Part shown: one piece after another, positions 5,786-6,629 of the stretch
How positions within the stretch are numbered: position 1 is the first letter of the stretch
How the letters are laid out: every line of letters begins with the position of its first letter
NCBI GenBank assembly: GCA_905215835.1
Contig: CAJMRR010000116.1
Coordinates: forward strand, 1-6,629
Source of the DNA: an uncultured bacterium
GTDB lineage: Bacteria; Actinomycetota; Coriobacteriia; Coriobacteriales; Coriobacteriaceae
Reading direction: 5' to 3'
DNA length: 6,629 nt
Made by a program: the position numbers and the translations under genes
The notes under the pieces: generated by a model
The model's database searches: none
Seen by the model: the letters and a program-made list of their open reading frames with translations, nothing else
Told to the model about the DNA's origin: nothing

Positions 5786-6629
5786 TTACTGCTCGGGCTC
5801 TTCGACTTTGTCGATGGCCCAGGCGGCACCGAGGCCACCGGTGGTGTTGCGGCGAATGCGCACGGTGACTTCGTGGCGCTCGCCGGCCTGCGTGTAGCGC
5901 AGGGGGAAGCTTGCGCGGTTTCGCGCGGCCTCGATGGTACCGCGCTCGCGGGCGATCCAGTAGTACTCGCCGACAATGCCGAGGGTATCGGCGCCGTAGG
6001 GGAGATAGGTCGACAGCTGGTGCAGAAGCGGGCCGGGGCAGAAGACCTCGGTTGCGAAATCGACGGGGAAGTCCTCGGGGATGGCGGGCGCTACGGGTGC
6101 GGGGGTTGGGGCCTCTGCGAGTACCGAAGCCGGTGCCGGTGCGGGAATTTGGTCGCAAGCAGAGGCGGGCACGGATTCGATGACGGGTGCGAACTCCAGC
6201 GTCGTCTTCGGCTTGATTGTGGAATCTGCGGGCTTCACGGTGACGGGCGCGTCTGCAGCTGCGGTTTCAACCTCAACCTGCGTCGCGTCCTCGTTCTCGA
6301 CGCTCGACTTTGCTTCGATGGGCGTGGATGCCATGGTGGTGATGCCGGCGTTGGCGTTCTCGGGGTCATAGACGACCGTGAGCGAGATGGCGGGCTGCGG
6401 CGTCTCGGGCTCCGGTGTCGACTCGGTAGCGTCTTGATCTGCGGGCTCGTCGGACTGATCGTCCTCGGCCTCGTCGCCAAAGACATCGCTGTTTTGGAAC
6501 GCAGACGGCTCGGGTTGGTCAGCGGCTTCTTCGGTTGTCGACTTGGGCGCTTCGTTGAGCTCCACAGTGGCTTCCTGCTCGGATATGACTTCGGAATCGG
6601 TCGTGGCGGCGATTTCGGTTTCGGCTTCT
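5786..6629 (-). CDS. Unrecognised acidic Pro/Ala/Glu-rich protein, C-terminal part, 5' end missing
   Basis: The - strand frame is open from the right edge to TAA at 5786-5788, about 280 codons. An in-frame GTG at 6565 is probably internal, since the same acidic composition continues upstream. Roughly the first 185 visible residues are low complexity, rich in Glu, Asp, Pro, Ala and Thr, and likely disordered. One less biased island reads ISLTVVYDPENANAGI. The last 95 or so residues look folded: FPVDFATEVFCPGPLL, then a predicted helical stretch around GEYYWIARERGTIEAARNR, then beta-like HEVTVRIRR and GAAWAIDKVEE. No membrane helix or signal peptide is visible, but the N-terminus is outside the window. 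I do not recognise the domain. The long acidic segment could be a tether between an unseen N-terminal part and the C-terminal domain. A strong terminator follows at once. Confidence 0.75.
   Translation of the reverse strand, partial: EAETEIAATTDSEVISEQEATVELNEAPKSTTEEAADQPEPSAFQNSDVFGDEAEDDQSDEPADQDATESTPEPETPQPAISLTVVYDPENANAGITTMASTPIEAKSSVENEDATQVEVETAAADAPVTVKPADSTIKPKTTLEFAPVIESVPASACDQIPAPAPASVLAEAPTPAPVAPAIPEDFPVDFATEVFCPGPLLHQLSTYLPYGADTLGIVGEYYWIARERGTIEAARNRASFPLRYTQAGERHEVTVRIRRNTTGGLGAAWAIDKVEEPEQ

Noticed and set aside
5739..6158. Arg/Pro-rich - strand frame inside the last gene
   Set aside because: It is out of frame with the acidic protein, reads through the perfect terminator at 5741-5781, and has shadow-like composition.

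Overview
The window is ordinary-looking chromosomal DNA from a bacterium of fairly high GC content. It has compact genes, good Shine-Dalgarno sites and short gaps. The proteins and base composition would suit a gut actinobacterium of the Coriobacteriia, such as Collinsella. That placement is an impression from composition and protein style, not a database result.

Layout. (1) Positions 1-878, + strand: the C-terminal part of an FGGY sugar kinase cut by the left edge, followed by a hairpin plus T-run terminator. (2) 2552-958, - strand: a two-gene unit encoding a TcdA/YgdL-type E1-like enzyme (tRNA t6A dehydratase family), then a TatD-family metal-dependent hydrolase 14 bp downstream. (3) 2660-3707, + strand: a divergent SdpR-like ArsR-family repressor and an SdpI-like membrane protein with overlapping coding regions. 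In front of them lies a near-consensus promoter whose -35 box sits inside an inverted repeat, as expected for autorepression. (4) 3774-5564, + strand: a strong terminator, a second hairpin in the leader, then the ABC-F translation factor EttA. (5) 5565-5785: a convergent intergenic region packed with three hairpins, one of them a 100-bp imperfect palindrome. (6) 6629-5786, - strand: the C-terminal 280 residues of an unrecognised acidic, Pro/Ala/Glu-rich protein ending in a compact folded-looking domain, with its own terminator.

The genes are mostly separate functions: sugar phosphorylation, tRNA modification, nucleic-acid or small-molecule hydrolysis, envelope immunity and ribosome energy sensing. 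The clear functional partnership is the repressor and SdpI-like pair. No gene for an SdpC-type toxin or its SdpAB maturation proteins lies in the window, so this looks like a stand-alone immunity or signalling cassette.

No CRISPR array, transposase, tRNA or rRNA was seen. The least explained items are the 100-bp palindrome after ettA, the double hairpin before ettA, and the C-terminal domain of the last protein. I found no convincing evidence of a wholly new multi-gene system.
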